This document shows positions 44,014 to 53,649 of a stretch of 64,000 nt of DNA, piece after piece; positions within the stretch are counted from its first letter, which is position 1, and each line of letters opens with the position of its first letter. The stretch is from DATJIG01 sp050260515 (GTDB taxonomy: Bacteria; Pseudomonadota; Alphaproteobacteria; SMXQ01), in NCBI GenBank assembly GCA_050260515.1, contig JBLNCI010000029.1:23517-87516 (forward strand). Reading direction: 5' to 3'. The notes beneath the pieces were generated by a model. It did not search any database, was not told the origin of the DNA, and saw only the letters and a list, made by a program, of their open reading frames with translations. The position numbers were made by a program, and so were the translations under genes.

Positions 44014-46989
44014 TTGCCGTCTCCATCGACCGATTCATTGCTCGTCCGCGTCGTCGGCCGGCGGCCGTTCGCCGCGTTCGCCGCCGTGTCGTTCCTGGTC
44101 GTGGCGCTGCTCGCGGCGGTGAACCTCACCTCGCATCGCGCGCTCGAGCGCTACGTCGCCGACCAGATCGAGCGGGTGCCGTGGGACGTGTCGGTTTATC
44201 AGACGGCGGAAGTGCCGGTGGCGGCTGAGGTCCGCGACACCATCGCGAAGGCCGATGGCGTGACGCGGGTCGAGGACATCCACTTCCTGCGCACCGCGGT
44301 GCCGGAAGGCGTGTCGCCGGAAGTCGACGGTCAGCCGTTTCGCACGCCGTGGCTGTCGATGCTCTCGGCGTCGGATCGCAACCTGCTGCCGCCCGACATC
44401 CGGCCGCAGGGCGATGGGGCAATCCTCGTCCTGGTCGGCTCGCGGGCGCAGATGGGCGACGCGTACCTTCATCTCCAGAATCGCACCCGGTTCGGTGTCC
44501 GCGCCGACCTCACGCCGGAGGGCGAGGTCGCGAGCGCCCACAGCCACGATGGATCGCAGGATCGCCCGCACCTCCACAGGGTCCCGGTGTTCGAGGTCCC
44601 GCTCGAGCGCACGGTGCGCATCGACAGCAACGAACTCAACCGCTGGTTCCTCGACAAGACGAGCTCGCCGACGCTGGTTCCGGAGCTCGGCGCCATTCTC
44701 GTCGTGCCGAACCGGCCAAGCCTTCTGACGACGTTCGACTCGCTGTCGCGCGGCATCGTTGCCCACGATGACGGCCCCGACGCGCATGCCAACACCGGCG
44801 ACTACTTCCCGGAGATCATCCACCTCGCGGCCCTCGACCGCGCGAGGCTGATCACCGGCTGGGACGTCGCGGGATCGCTCGCCCGCCTCGAGACGATCAG
44901 CACGACGATGCGCGCGGCCGTGCGGGCCAAGAGCTACAGCGCCGCCGTCGACAACACCTCGGCGGTGCTGCTGTCGCGGATGGCCGGAATCGCTCGCCAG
45001 ATCGACCTCATCGGGCTGCTCGTCGCACTGCCGCTCCTGTGGATGGCGTGGATCCTGATGGCGAGCCTGTCGAACCTGCTGCTGCTCAACGAGCGCCGCA
45101 AGCTCGGGCTGCTGCGGCTGCGCGGCACCCCGGCGGCGGCGATCCGCCGCGTGCTGCTCCTCGTCATCGCGACCGCCGGCATTGTCGGCGGCGGCGCCGG
45201 AGCGGTGGTCGGAACCGTGCTGCCGGCGTTCGGCTATCGCGCGGGACCGCTGCCGTGGTCCGAGCTGCTCGGGGTGCAGAAGCCGCTATACCTGGCGATC
45301 TTCCTCGTCGTCGGCGTGGCGATGGCGCTGCTCGTCAGCCTCCGCTTCGTCAATCACGCCGCAACCATCTCGCCGCTCGAGGCCTCCGGTCGCGCCACGG
45401 CTTCGGAGGCGGGCTTCGGCCGTATCCGCTTCGGCCTTGCGCAGGCGCTGGCGCTCGTCGTCGGCGCGCTCAAGATCGCGGGCTGGATCACCGGCTCGTC
45501 GGCGCTCAGGATGATCGACGCGCCGTGGGCCCAGGCGCTCGACCGCGCGCTCGACTTCGTGAGCTTCCCGCTGTTCGTCTACGGCGCCGGCACCCTGCTC
45601 GCCTCCCGGGCGCGCTGGATGTCGCTGGCGCTTGCGCCGGTCGTGTTCGCGCTCAGCGGGCGGCTCGCGCCATTCACCCTCCGGCACCTCGCCATGCGCC
45701 ACCACCGCCTCGCCGCGTTCCTGCTGATCGTCGCGATGATGGCGAGCGTCAGCCTCTATCCCGGCGTGATGACCGCGGTGTTCGACGACAAGATCGAGCG
45801 CGCGGCCGAAACCCAGCTCGGCGGGGCCGTGCAGTTCTCGCTCGATGCGCCGACGCTCGTTCCCGGGCTGCGGCTGATCGAGGGCGGCTTCCGCGAGCGC
45901 TACGCCGCGCTGCGCGACGCCGTCGGCCAGGCGCTCGCTCCCTTGCGCGCCCGCCCCGAGGTCGAGGGCGTCGAGTTCCTCGTCGAAGGACTCGCCGACG
46001 GCCTGTTCATGCCGGGCTACGGCTTCAGCGGCGTGCCGGTGTACTTCGTCGATTCGCCCGAGCGCTATCTCGCGACCGTCCCGCGCGAGCCGTCGCTCGG
46101 CGCCTCGGCGCCGTTCACGGACGTCATCCGCAGCACCGACGACAACCAGGTGCTGGTATCGCGACCGGTGCACGAGTTCTACCGGCGCGACCCCGGCATG
46201 CGGATGCCGGTGGGCCGCAACCTCGACAAGACGATGCAGACGGCGACCGTCGGCGGCGTGCTGCACTACCTGCCGGGCATGCCGCTCAAGACCGTCAACG
46301 ACCGCCAGAGCTTCGTCGCCGCACGGGTCGACTACCTCAACCATCTGTTCGGCTTCAACGCGTACCTCGTCGGCGCGAGCGACAATCCCTGGTTCAACAG
46401 TCTCGACGTCCTGCTGCCGCGGGTGGTGGCGGTCGTGCGGCCGCGCCCCGGCGTCTCGCCGTCGGCGTTGCGCGAAATCGTCCGGACGGCATTGCCCGTT
46501 GCTCCCATCGAGATCCGCGACGTAAATGACGAGACCGCGCGGCTCGGCAGCGATATGTACATCTACCTCGCGCGGCAGAATTTCGAGATCTACCTGATCG
46601 GCGGGCTGCTGCTGTCGATCATCGGCATCGTCGCCGTGGCGCTGTCGAACCACGCCGAGGATCGGCGCGTCCTCGCGCTCCTGCGCATCCGCGGCTGCGG
46701 TCCGCGCGGCCTGCTGGCGTTCTCCGCCCCCGGGCTGTTCGCGCCGTCGCTGGTGGGGCTCGTGCTCGGCGCCGCCGTCGCTCTGGTCGTCGGCTTCGGC
46801 ATCACCCGGCTGGTCTGGGAGCTGCGCCAGATCCTCACGGTCCTGAACCTCCTGCCGTCGCGCCTCGCCGTTTCGTGGCAGACCGTCGAGGTCGCGCTGC
46901 TGCTGATCGCCGTGCTGCTGGCGATCGCCTACGGCTTCAGTCGCTGGATGTTCCGCCGCTCCGCCCGCGAAGGCCTCCTGGAAAGCTGA
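44014..46989 (+). CDS. Large FtsX-type ABC transporter permease
   Basis: This is a 991-residue FtsX/MacB-type permease of the YbbP/LolCE kind. TM1 is at about 20-40, a long periplasmic region at about 45-320, a first FtsX core at about 325-460 (LLNERRKLGLLRLRGTP), further TM helices at about 480-600, then a second periplasmic region and a second FtsX core at about 860-985 (LSNHAEDRRVLALLRIRG). Such permeases move lipids, lipoproteins or hydrophobic molecules or transmit force rather than import nutrients. The start appears to be TTG 44014 with GGGGGG at 44003-44008; no ATG or GTG fits. The ATPase gene begins 2 bases after the stop. Confidence 0.85.
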   Translation: MPSPSTDSLLVRVVGRRPFAAFAAVSFLVVALLAAVNLTSHRALERYVADQIERVPWDVSVYQTAEVPVAAEVRDTIAKADGVTRVEDIHFLRTAVPEGVSPEVDGQPFRTPWLSMLSASDRNLLPPDIRPQGDGAILVLVGSRAQMGDAYLHLQNRTRFGVRADLTPEGEVASAHSHDGSQDRPHLHRVPVFEVPLERTVRIDSNELNRWFLDKTSSPTLVPELGAILVVPNRPSLLTTFDSLSRGIVAHDDGPDAHANTGDYFPEIIHLAALDRARLITGWDVAGSLARLETISTTMRAAVRAKSYSAAVDNTSAVLLSRMAGIARQIDLIGLLVALPLLWMAWILMASLSNLLLLNERRKLGLLRLRGTPAAAIRRVLLLVIATAGIVGGGAGAVVGTVLPAFGYRAGPLPWSELLGVQKPLYLAIFLVVGVAMALLVSLRFVNHAATISPLEASGRATASEAGFGRIRFGLAQALALVVGALKIAGWITGSSALRMIDAPWAQALDRALDFVSFPLFVYGAGTLLASRARWMSLALAPVVFALSGRLAPFTLRHLAMRHHRLAAFLLIVAMMASVSLYPGVMTAVFDDKIERAAETQLGGAVQFSLDAPTLVPGLRLIEGGFRERYAALRDAVGQALAPLRARPEVEGVEFLVEGLADGLFMPGYGFSGVPVYFVDSPERYLATVPREPSLGASAPFTDVIRSTDDNQVLVSRPVHEFYRRDPGMRMPVGRNLDKTMQTATVGGVLHYLPGMPLKTVNDRQSFVAARVDYLNHLFGFNAYLVGASDNPWFNSLDVLLPRVVAVVRPRPGVSPSALREIVRTALPVAPIEIRDVNDETARLGSDMYIYLARQNFEIYLIGGLLLSIIGIVAVALSNHAEDRRVLALLRIRGCGPRGLLAFSAPGLFAPSLVGLVLGAAVALVVGFGITRLVWELRQILTVLNLLPSRLAVSWQTVEVALLLIAVLLAIAYGFSRWMFRRSAREGLLES

Positions 46990-46991
46990 TC

Positions 46992-47687
46992 ATGAACAAA
47001 CCCGACACGCTCGCATCCGCCGCAATCCGCGTCGAAGGACTCGGGAAGAGCTATACGACCGCGGCCGGTCCGGTGGCGGCGCTGCGCGACGTCTCGTGGA
47101 CGGTGCCGGCGGGCTCGGCGATCGCCATCATGGGGCCGAGCGGATGCGGCAAGACGACGCTCCTCAACCTCCTCGGCGGGATGGACAAGGCGACCTCGGG
47201 CCGCATTCTCGTCCACGACAGCGACGTGACCGCGATGTCGGAGCGAGCGCTCGAGGACTATCGCCTGCGCCGCGTCGGCTTCGTCTTCCAGTTCTTCAAT
47301 CTGATCCCGACCCTGTCGGCGCGCGAGAATCTCGAGCTGCCGATGGTGCTGGCCGACGTGCCCGCGGCCGAGCGGCGCGACCGCGCCGATGCGCTCCTGA
47401 CCACGGTCGGGCTCAAGGAAAAGGGCCACAAGCGGCCGGAGGAGCTGTCGGGCGGCGAGCAGCAGCGCATCGCCATCTGCCTCGCGCTCGTCAACGATCC
47501 GCCGCTGATCCTCGCCGACGAGCCGACCGGCAACCTCGATACCGCCAACGTCGAGATCGTCACCGAGCTGCTGGTGTCGCTGTCCACCAAGCAGGGCAAG
47601 ACGGTGATCGTCGCCTGCCACGATCCCAAGGTCGTCGAGGCGTTCCCGACCGTGTACCGCATGCGCGACGGCGTATTCGTGACCTAG
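46992..47687 (+). CDS. LolD/MacB-type ABC transporter ATPase
   Basis: This is the ATPase partner, 231 residues. Walker A is MGPSGCGKTT, the signature LSGGEQQRIAI, and Walker B LILADEPTGNLDT. The segment GFVFQFFNLIPTLSARENLE is typical of LolD/MacB/FtsE-type ATPases. It starts two bases after the permease stop. The secreted M29-like gene follows after 53 bases, so it may be the exporter's client or functional partner (inference). Confidence 0.92.
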   Translation: MNKPDTLASAAIRVEGLGKSYTTAAGPVAALRDVSWTVPAGSAIAIMGPSGCGKTTLLNLLGGMDKATSGRILVHDSDVTAMSERALEDYRLRRVGFVFQFFNLIPTLSARENLELPMVLADVPAAERRDRADALLTTVGLKEKGHKRPEELSGGEQQRIAICLALVNDPPLILADEPTGNLDTANVEIVTELLVSLSTKQGKTVIVACHDPKVVEAFPTVYRMRDGVFVT

Positions 47688-47740
47688 CGTGCATCAATCG
47701 CGCTGAAGAGCGCCCGTACCTGTGCAAATGGGAGGCTGTG

Positions 47741-49546
47741 ATGAAGCTTCATTCCCACGTATGCCCGTATCGCGTTCTCGCGGCCGGTGCGCTCGCGGTC
47801 TGTATTGCGAGCAATCCGACATCGGCGCAGCCCGCCGCATCGGCACCAGCGGTCGACCGCCCGCACATTTACGCGCCGTGGTCGCCTGACAAGATCAATG
47901 ACCGGCGCAGGGAGTTCGGACTGATCGGACCGGGCCCCTCGAAGCCGTACCCGGCGCCGCGCTTTCCGGCCTCGCTCAAGGCACCGAATTCCATCGACGA
48001 CATGATGCCCGGCGCGCGTGCCGCTGTCGCGCAGACCAGCGGCCGCTCACCGATCGGCCTCGTAAAACGCGGCGAGAAGGTGCTCATCGTCGTTCCCTAC
48101 GACGCCAACACGTTCGTCCAGGAGGCGATCGCACGCGCGTTCAAGGAGCGCGGCGTCACCGTCACGATCCTCTATGAGAACGAGGCTGCGGGCGTCGCGA
48201 AAGACGATGTCGCCGCATTCATGAAGGCAAAGCAGGTGTTCACCGCGAGCGACGGCCAGCAGGAGCCGGCGGAATGGTTCTTCCGCTCCCTACCCGACGC
48301 CGACAAGACCAAGGCTTGGCTCAGGGACAAGGATCCCGACCTGTCGAAGGCCATGTTCCCCGACATAAAGTATGCGAACCAAGGACAGGCCGACCTCGCG
48401 CGTAAGTACAACGGCATGGTCCGCGCCGGGCTGGTCAAATACCTCGACGAGCATCCCGACATCGATAAGGTTTTCTGGCGCACCGGCGGGCGCACGCGGA
48501 CGCGCACGCTGCTCAATCAGCACAGCCGGAAATTCGTCGGCAACTACACGTACAACAGCCACTTCGACCTGATGAGCCATGTGCCCGACTTCCCGTCGGA
48601 CGTATGGCGGCTGATCGAGACGAAGACCATCGAATCGCTCGGCTATGTCGACCGCCTCGAGGCGAGCGATCCCGAGGGGCTCGTCATCGCGGCAGACATC
48701 GCGCCGACGGTGTCCGGCCAATGGGCCAAGGGCGTGTACCAGCAGGGGCACCTCTACATGTACCCGAACCAGTCCTCGGGGCGCTGGCCCTACTCGCTGG
48801 TGAACTACCCGGGGTTCGAGAGCGAGTATCTGCCGCCGGTGCAGGTCGAGGCGCGCGGCATCATCGCCAGCACCAACAACCACCTCTCGACACATCCGCG
48901 GATGGAGATCGAGCTCGCCGGCGGCAAGATCAAGGAGGTCCGCGGCGGCGGCCTCTATGGCGAGTTCATGCGACTCGCCCTCAACTATCCCGGCATGCAG
49001 ACGCTGACATGGCCGCTGTACCAGAAGCCTGGTTACTGGTGGCTGTACGAGGCCGGGACGGCGACGAATCCAAAATACTTCAAGCATCCCGACGAACTGC
49101 TCGAGGGCCGCAACTCGTCCGAGCGCAACGTCGGCGGCGTCATCCATTGGTCGTTCGGCACCGAAAGCCAGCACGGTCCCGAGGACATCGGCGAGGTGAC
49201 GCCGCTGCGCAAGGCGTTCGGCGAGCAGAACAACGTGCCGCTCGAGCACTGCTGCCACAACCACACGCTGATGGTGACGTACCAGGTGCGGGTGCGCGAG
49301 CTGGACCAGTGGCTGACGCTGATTGAGCACGGCAGGCTCGCGGCACTCGACGACCCGCAGGTGCGGGCGCTCGCCAGCCGCTATGGCAATCCCGACGAGG
49401 TGCTCAAGCAGGACTACGTCCCGCCGCTTCCCGGCATCAACGTGCCGGGCGACTACAACCGGGACTATGCCCGCGATCCCGGCGCGTACTGGGTCGCGTG
49501 GTCCAAAAGCATCAAGGATGGCACTTACAAGTATTTCCGGGACTGA
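47741..49546 (+). CDS. Secreted protein distantly resembling M29 aminopeptidases
   Basis: This is a 601-residue exported protein; a signal peptide ends near TSAQPA (residue 30-32). I do not recognise a named family. Motif order suggests an M29-type (AmpS/aminopeptidase T or NicX-like) fold. VKRGEKVLIVVPYD (108-121) resembles the M29 N-domain start. E362 in ESEYLPP, E437 in YEAGTATNP, H469 in GGVIHWSFG and H506-N-H508 in HCCHNH fall in the order of the metal ligands E, E, H and HxD of that family. The last Asp is His here. ATG 47741 has GGGAGG. It follows the FtsX permease and ATPase, 53 bases away. Function unknown: hydrolase or metal-dependent dioxygenase are possible. Confidence 0.6.
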   Translation: MKLHSHVCPYRVLAAGALAVCIASNPTSAQPAASAPAVDRPHIYAPWSPDKINDRRREFGLIGPGPSKPYPAPRFPASLKAPNSIDDMMPGARAAVAQTSGRSPIGLVKRGEKVLIVVPYDANTFVQEAIARAFKERGVTVTILYENEAAGVAKDDVAAFMKAKQVFTASDGQQEPAEWFFRSLPDADKTKAWLRDKDPDLSKAMFPDIKYANQGQADLARKYNGMVRAGLVKYLDEHPDIDKVFWRTGGRTRTRTLLNQHSRKFVGNYTYNSHFDLMSHVPDFPSDVWRLIETKTIESLGYVDRLEASDPEGLVIAADIAPTVSGQWAKGVYQQGHLYMYPNQSSGRWPYSLVNYPGFESEYLPPVQVEARGIIASTNNHLSTHPRMEIELAGGKIKEVRGGGLYGEFMRLALNYPGMQTLTWPLYQKPGYWWLYEAGTATNPKYFKHPDELLEGRNSSERNVGGVIHWSFGTESQHGPEDIGEVTPLRKAFGEQNNVPLEHCCHNHTLMVTYQVRVRELDQWLTLIEHGRLAALDDPQVRALASRYGNPDEVLKQDYVPPLPGINVPGDYNRDYARDPGAYWVAWSKSIKDGTYKYFRD

Positions 49547-49625
49547 CGCCATGACACTGGCGCCCGGTGTCAGCTCATGGTCCGATTGCGCGTGAGGGCC
49601 GATCGGCCGCAAAGGGAGGCGAGCC

Positions 49626-51116
49626 ATGATCGCAATGCCGCAACCGGATGACGCCGTGCTGGCGCGGCGGGCCGAGATCGTCGCTGCCCTTCGCCGCCTC
49701 CTGCCCGGCGAGCGCATCATCGACAGCGCCGACGAGCGCCGCGCGTTCGAGTGCGACGGCCTCAGCGCCTATCGCCAGTTGCCCATGGTCGTGGTCCTGC
49801 CCTCGACCACCGAGCAGGTGGCCAAGGTGCTGCGCTTCTGCCGCGACGAAAGGATCAAGGTGGTGCCGCGCGGCGCCGGCACGTCGCTGTCGGGCGGAGC
49901 GCTTCCGCTCGCCGACGGCGTGCTACTGGGCCTCGCCCGCTTCAACCGCATCCTCGACATCGACGTTCCGAACCGCTGCGTGGTCGCCCAGCCGGGCGTT
50001 ACCAATCTCGGCATCTCCGATGCCGTCCGTCACCTCGGCTTCTATTACGCGCCGGATCCGTCGAGCCAGATCGCCTGCACGATCGGTGGCAACGTCGCCG
50101 AGAACTCGGGCGGCGTGCACTGCCTCAAGTACGGCCTCACCACCAACAACATCCTCGGCGTCGAAATGGTGACGATCGACGGCGACATCGTCCGGCTCGG
50201 CGGCAAGCATCTCGACGCGGCGGGCTACGACCTCCTCGGCGTGATGACCGGCTCCGAGGGCCTGCTCGGGGTCGTCACCGAGGTGACGGTCCGCATCCTG
50301 CCGAAGCCGCCGACCGCGCGCGCCCTGCTGATCGGCTTCCCGACGGCCGAGGCCGCCGGCCAGTGCGTCGCCGACATCATCGCCGCCGGCATCATTCCGG
50401 GCGGCATGGAGATGATGGACCGGCCGGCGATCAAGGCGGCCGAGGACTTCGTCAAGGTCGGGTATCCGCTCGACGTCGAGGCGCTGCTGATCGTCGAACT
50501 CGACGGCTGTGCGCCCGAGGTCGACGATCTGATCGCCCGCGTGGAAAAAATCGCGGCGTCCAACGGCGCGACCTCGAGCCGCACCAGCCGGACCGAGAAC
50601 GAGCGTCTCGCCTTCTGGGCCGGGCGCAAGGCGGCGTTTCCCGCGGTGGGGCGCATCTCGCCCGACTACTACTGCATGGACGGCACGATCCCGCGCAAGG
50701 CGCTGCCCCAGATTCTCGCGCGGATGCGGACGATGTCGGAGCACTACGGGCTCCGCGTCGCCAATGTGTTCCACGCCGGCGATGGCAACCTGCATCCGCT
50801 CATCCTTTACGATGCCAACAAGCCGGGGGAGCTCGAGCGCACCGAGGCGTTCGGCGCCGACATCCTGCGCGCCTGCGTCGAAGTCGGCGGCGTGCTCACC
50901 GGCGAGCACGGCGTCGGCGTCGAAAAGCGCGATCTCATGGGGGCGATGTTCACCGAGGTCGACCTCAACCAGCAGCAGCGCCTCAAGTGCGCCTTCGATC
51001 CCGACGGGCTGCTCAATCCCGGCAAGGTGTTTCCGACGCTGCACCGGTGCGCCGAGCTCGGCCGCATGCACGTGCACGCGGGCCAGGTCCCGCACCCCGA
51101 ACTGCCGAGGTTCTGA
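49626..51116 (+). CDS. glcD: Glycolate oxidase subunit GlcD (FAD-linked)
   Basis: This is the FAD-binding catalytic subunit of glycolate dehydrogenase, 496 residues. The FAD-binding PCMH domain shows VVPRGAGTSLSGGALPLADG and DPSSQIACTIGGNVAENSGG. The C-terminal cap ends with FHAGDGNLHPLILYD and TGEHGVGVEKRDLM, motifs of the GlcD/lactate-oxidase group. The start is ATG 49626 with GGGAGGCGAG. glcE follows after 3 bases. Converts glycolate to glyoxylate with electrons passed through GlcF to the quinone pool. Confidence 0.94.
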   Translation: MIAMPQPDDAVLARRAEIVAALRRLLPGERIIDSADERRAFECDGLSAYRQLPMVVVLPSTTEQVAKVLRFCRDERIKVVPRGAGTSLSGGALPLADGVLLGLARFNRILDIDVPNRCVVAQPGVTNLGISDAVRHLGFYYAPDPSSQIACTIGGNVAENSGGVHCLKYGLTTNNILGVEMVTIDGDIVRLGGKHLDAAGYDLLGVMTGSEGLLGVVTEVTVRILPKPPTARALLIGFPTAEAAGQCVADIIAAGIIPGGMEMMDRPAIKAAEDFVKVGYPLDVEALLIVELDGCAPEVDDLIARVEKIAASNGATSSRTSRTENERLAFWAGRKAAFPAVGRISPDYYCMDGTIPRKALPQILARMRTMSEHYGLRVANVFHAGDGNLHPLILYDANKPGELERTEAFGADILRACVEVGGVLTGEHGVGVEKRDLMGAMFTEVDLNQQQRLKCAFDPDGLLNPGKVFPTLHRCAELGRMHVHAGQVPHPELPRF

Positions 51117-51119
51117 GCC

Positions 51120-52340
51120 ATGGAGGCGCTGCGCCCGGCCACCCTCGACGAATTGCGCGATGCCGTCGCCGACGCGGCCGCGTCCGGGCGCGCGATCGAG
51201 GTCCGCGGCGGCGGCAGCAAGCGCGCGCTGGGCCGGCCGGTCCGTGCCGATGGCACGCTGTCGCTCGATCGCCTTTCGGGCGTGATCAGCTACGAGCCCG
51301 CGGAGCTGGTGCTGACCGCGATGGCGGGAACGCGGCTCGCGGACATCGAGAGCCTGCTCGCCGACCACAGCCAGATGCTGGCGTTCGAGCCGCCGGACTG
51401 GCGGCGCCTGCTCGGCGCGGACTCGGCCACGCCGACGCTCGGCGGCACGCTCGCCTGCAACCTCGCCGGGCCGCGGCGGATCAAGATCGGCGCGGCACGC
51501 GATCACTTCCTCGGATTTTCCGGGGTCAGCGGCCACGGCGAGATCTTCAAGGCCGGCGGCAAGGTGGTGAAAAACGTCACGGGGTACGACGTCAGCAAGC
51601 TGATGGCGGGCTCTTACGGGACGCTCGCGGCGCTGGCCGAGGTGACGGTCAAGGTCGTGCCCCGGCCCGAGGAGCAGCGGACGCTGCTGATCGCTGGTCT
51701 CGACGACGCCCGCGCCGTCGCCGCGCTCGCCGACGGACTTAACTCGGCCCACGAGGTCTCGGCGGCCGCGCATCTCCCGGCCGAGGCCGCGGCGCGCTCG
51801 GCCGTCACGACGGTGGCGGCGGCCGGCCGGGCGCTCACCGTGCTGCGCATTGAGGGCCCGGGCGCATCGGTGACGTTCCGCGGCGACGCCCTGCGCTCGA
51901 TGGTGGCATCGCTCGGGGCGGTCGAGATGATCGACGGCACGGAGTCCGAGCGGCTGTGGCGCGAGATCGCCGACGTCGGCTCGCTCCTTCCCACCGACGG
52001 CCGCGCGGTGTGGCGCGTCTCGGTGCCGCCCGCCTCCGGGCCCGCCGTCGGCAGCACCGTGCGCGCGGCGTGCGACGCGAGCGTGTTCTACGACTGGGGC
52101 GGCGGGCTGATCTGGATGTCCGTGCCGGAGGGCGGCGACGCGTCGGCCAGCGCGATCCGGAGCGCCGTCGCCGGCACCGGCGGCCACGCGACCCTGATCC
52201 GCGCGCCTGAGTCCGTGCGTGCCGCCGTCGCCGTATTCGAGCCGCTGACCCCGCCGCTCGCCGCGCTGACGCGGCGCGTCAAGGAGAGCTTCGATCCGGC
52301 CGCGGTGCTCAACCGCGGCCGCATGTATGCCGACGTGTAG
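51120..52340 (+). CDS. glcE: Glycolate oxidase subunit GlcE (FAD-binding)
   Basis: This is the second FAD-binding subunit, 406 residues. RGGGSKRALGRPV starts the cofactor domain, followed by ELVLTAMAGTRLADIESLLA, TPTLGGTLACNLAGPRRIK and GGKVVKNVTGYDVSKLMAGS. It lacks the C-terminal catalytic cap of GlcD. ATG 51120 follows the glcD stop by 3 bases. Confidence 0.93.
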   Translation: MEALRPATLDELRDAVADAAASGRAIEVRGGGSKRALGRPVRADGTLSLDRLSGVISYEPAELVLTAMAGTRLADIESLLADHSQMLAFEPPDWRRLLGADSATPTLGGTLACNLAGPRRIKIGAARDHFLGFSGVSGHGEIFKAGGKVVKNVTGYDVSKLMAGSYGTLAALAEVTVKVVPRPEEQRTLLIAGLDDARAVAALADGLNSAHEVSAAAHLPAEAAARSAVTTVAAAGRALTVLRIEGPGASVTFRGDALRSMVASLGAVEMIDGTESERLWREIADVGSLLPTDGRAVWRVSVPPASGPAVGSTVRAACDASVFYDWGGGLIWMSVPEGGDASASAIRSAVAGTGGHATLIRAPESVRAAVAVFEPLTPPLAALTRRVKESFDPAAVLNRGRMYADV

Positions 52341-52344
52341 CTCC

Positions 52345-53649
52345 ATGGAAACGCATTTCTCCCCGGCGCAACTGGCCGATCCCGACGTCCGCGAGTCCGA
52401 GCGGATCCTGCGGGCGTGCGTCCATTGCGGCTTCTGCACCGCGACCTGCCCCACCTACGTGCTGCTGGGCGACGAGCTCGACAGCCCGCGCGGCCGGATC
52501 TACCTCCTCAAGCAGATGCTGGAGACGGGTGCGCCGCCGACGGACGAGGTCGTGACGCACATCGACCGCTGCCTCTCGTGCCTGTCGTGCATGACGACGT
52601 GCCCGTCGGGCGTGAACTACATGCATCTCGTCGACCATGGGCGGCGGCGGATCGAGCAGACCTATCGCCGCCCTTTGGCCGACCGGCTGCTACGCGGCCT
52701 GATCGCCCACGTGATGCCGCGTCCCGCCGTCCTCCGCGCGCTGCTGCGGGCGGCGCAGCCGCTGCGCTCGCTCGCGGGCGTCCTGCCGGGCCGCCTCGGC
52801 AAGATGGCGGCGCTCGCGCCGGCGACGCTGCCGATGCCCGCGTGGGACGCGCAGCGGCCGCGCGTGTTCGCCGCCGAGGGCACGCGGCGCAAACGCGTGG
52901 CGCTGCTCACCGGCTGCGTCCAGTCGGTCATCGCGCCGGAGATCAACGAGGCGACGGTCCGTCTGCTCACGCGGCACGGCTGCGAGGTGGTGATCGCCGA
53001 GGGCATGGGCTGCTGCGGCGCGCTCGAGCATCACCTCGGCCGCGACGCGGCCGACCGCGTCCGCGCCAACGTCGACGCCTGGACCCGCGTCGCCGACGCG
53101 AGCGGGCTCGACGCGATCGTCGTCAATACCTCGGGCTGCGGCACGATGGTGAAGGACTACGGTTTCCTGCTACGCGAGGATTCTTCCTACGCCGACAAGG
53201 CGGCGCGCGTCTCGGCGCTCGCCCGCGACGTCTCGGAGCTGATGACGGAACTCGGCCTCAAGGCCGTCGTCGCTCCCGGTCATCGCGTCGCCTATCAGAA
53301 TCCCTGCTCGATGCAGCACGGCCAGCGCATCGTCGCGCAACCCAAGGCGCTGCTCGCCGCGGCCGGATTCGATGTCGTGCCGGTGGCCGAGGAGCATCTC
53401 TGCTGCGGCTCGGCCGGCAGCTACAACATCCTGCAGCCGGGGCTCGCCGCCGATCTCCGCGACCGCAAGGTCGCGAATCTCGAGGCCGTCAGGCCCGACA
53501 TCATCGCGACCGGCAACGTCGGCTGCGAGGTCCAGATCGCCGGCGCGACTGCGATCCCGGTCGTGCACACGGTCGAGCTGCTCGACTGGGCGACCGGCGG
53601 GCCGAAGCCGAAACGGCTCAACAACCGGCAGTCGAACGGAGCGCGCTAG
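52345..53649 (+). CDS. glcF: Glycolate oxidase iron-sulfur subunit GlcF
   Basis: This is the 4Fe-4S electron-transfer subunit, 434 residues. Two ferredoxin motifs are CVHCGFCTATCP (C25, C28, C31, C35) and CLSCLSCMTTCP (C76, C79, C82, C86). Two CCG domains include GMGCCGALEHH and EEHLCCGSAGSY. I chose ATG 52345; the in-frame ATG 52327 overlaps glcE and gives an atypical six-residue extension. The stop overlaps that of the converging malate synthase gene (CTAG). Confidence 0.93.
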   Translation: METHFSPAQLADPDVRESERILRACVHCGFCTATCPTYVLLGDELDSPRGRIYLLKQMLETGAPPTDEVVTHIDRCLSCLSCMTTCPSGVNYMHLVDHGRRRIEQTYRRPLADRLLRGLIAHVMPRPAVLRALLRAAQPLRSLAGVLPGRLGKMAALAPATLPMPAWDAQRPRVFAAEGTRRKRVALLTGCVQSVIAPEINEATVRLLTRHGCEVVIAEGMGCCGALEHHLGRDAADRVRANVDAWTRVADASGLDAIVVNTSGCGTMVKDYGFLLREDSSYADKAARVSALARDVSELMTELGLKAVVAPGHRVAYQNPCSMQHGQRIVAQPKALLAAAGFDVVPVAEEHLCCGSAGSYNILQPGLAADLRDRKVANLEAVRPDIIATGNVGCEVQIAGATAIPVVHTVELLDWATGGPKPKRLNNRQSNGAR

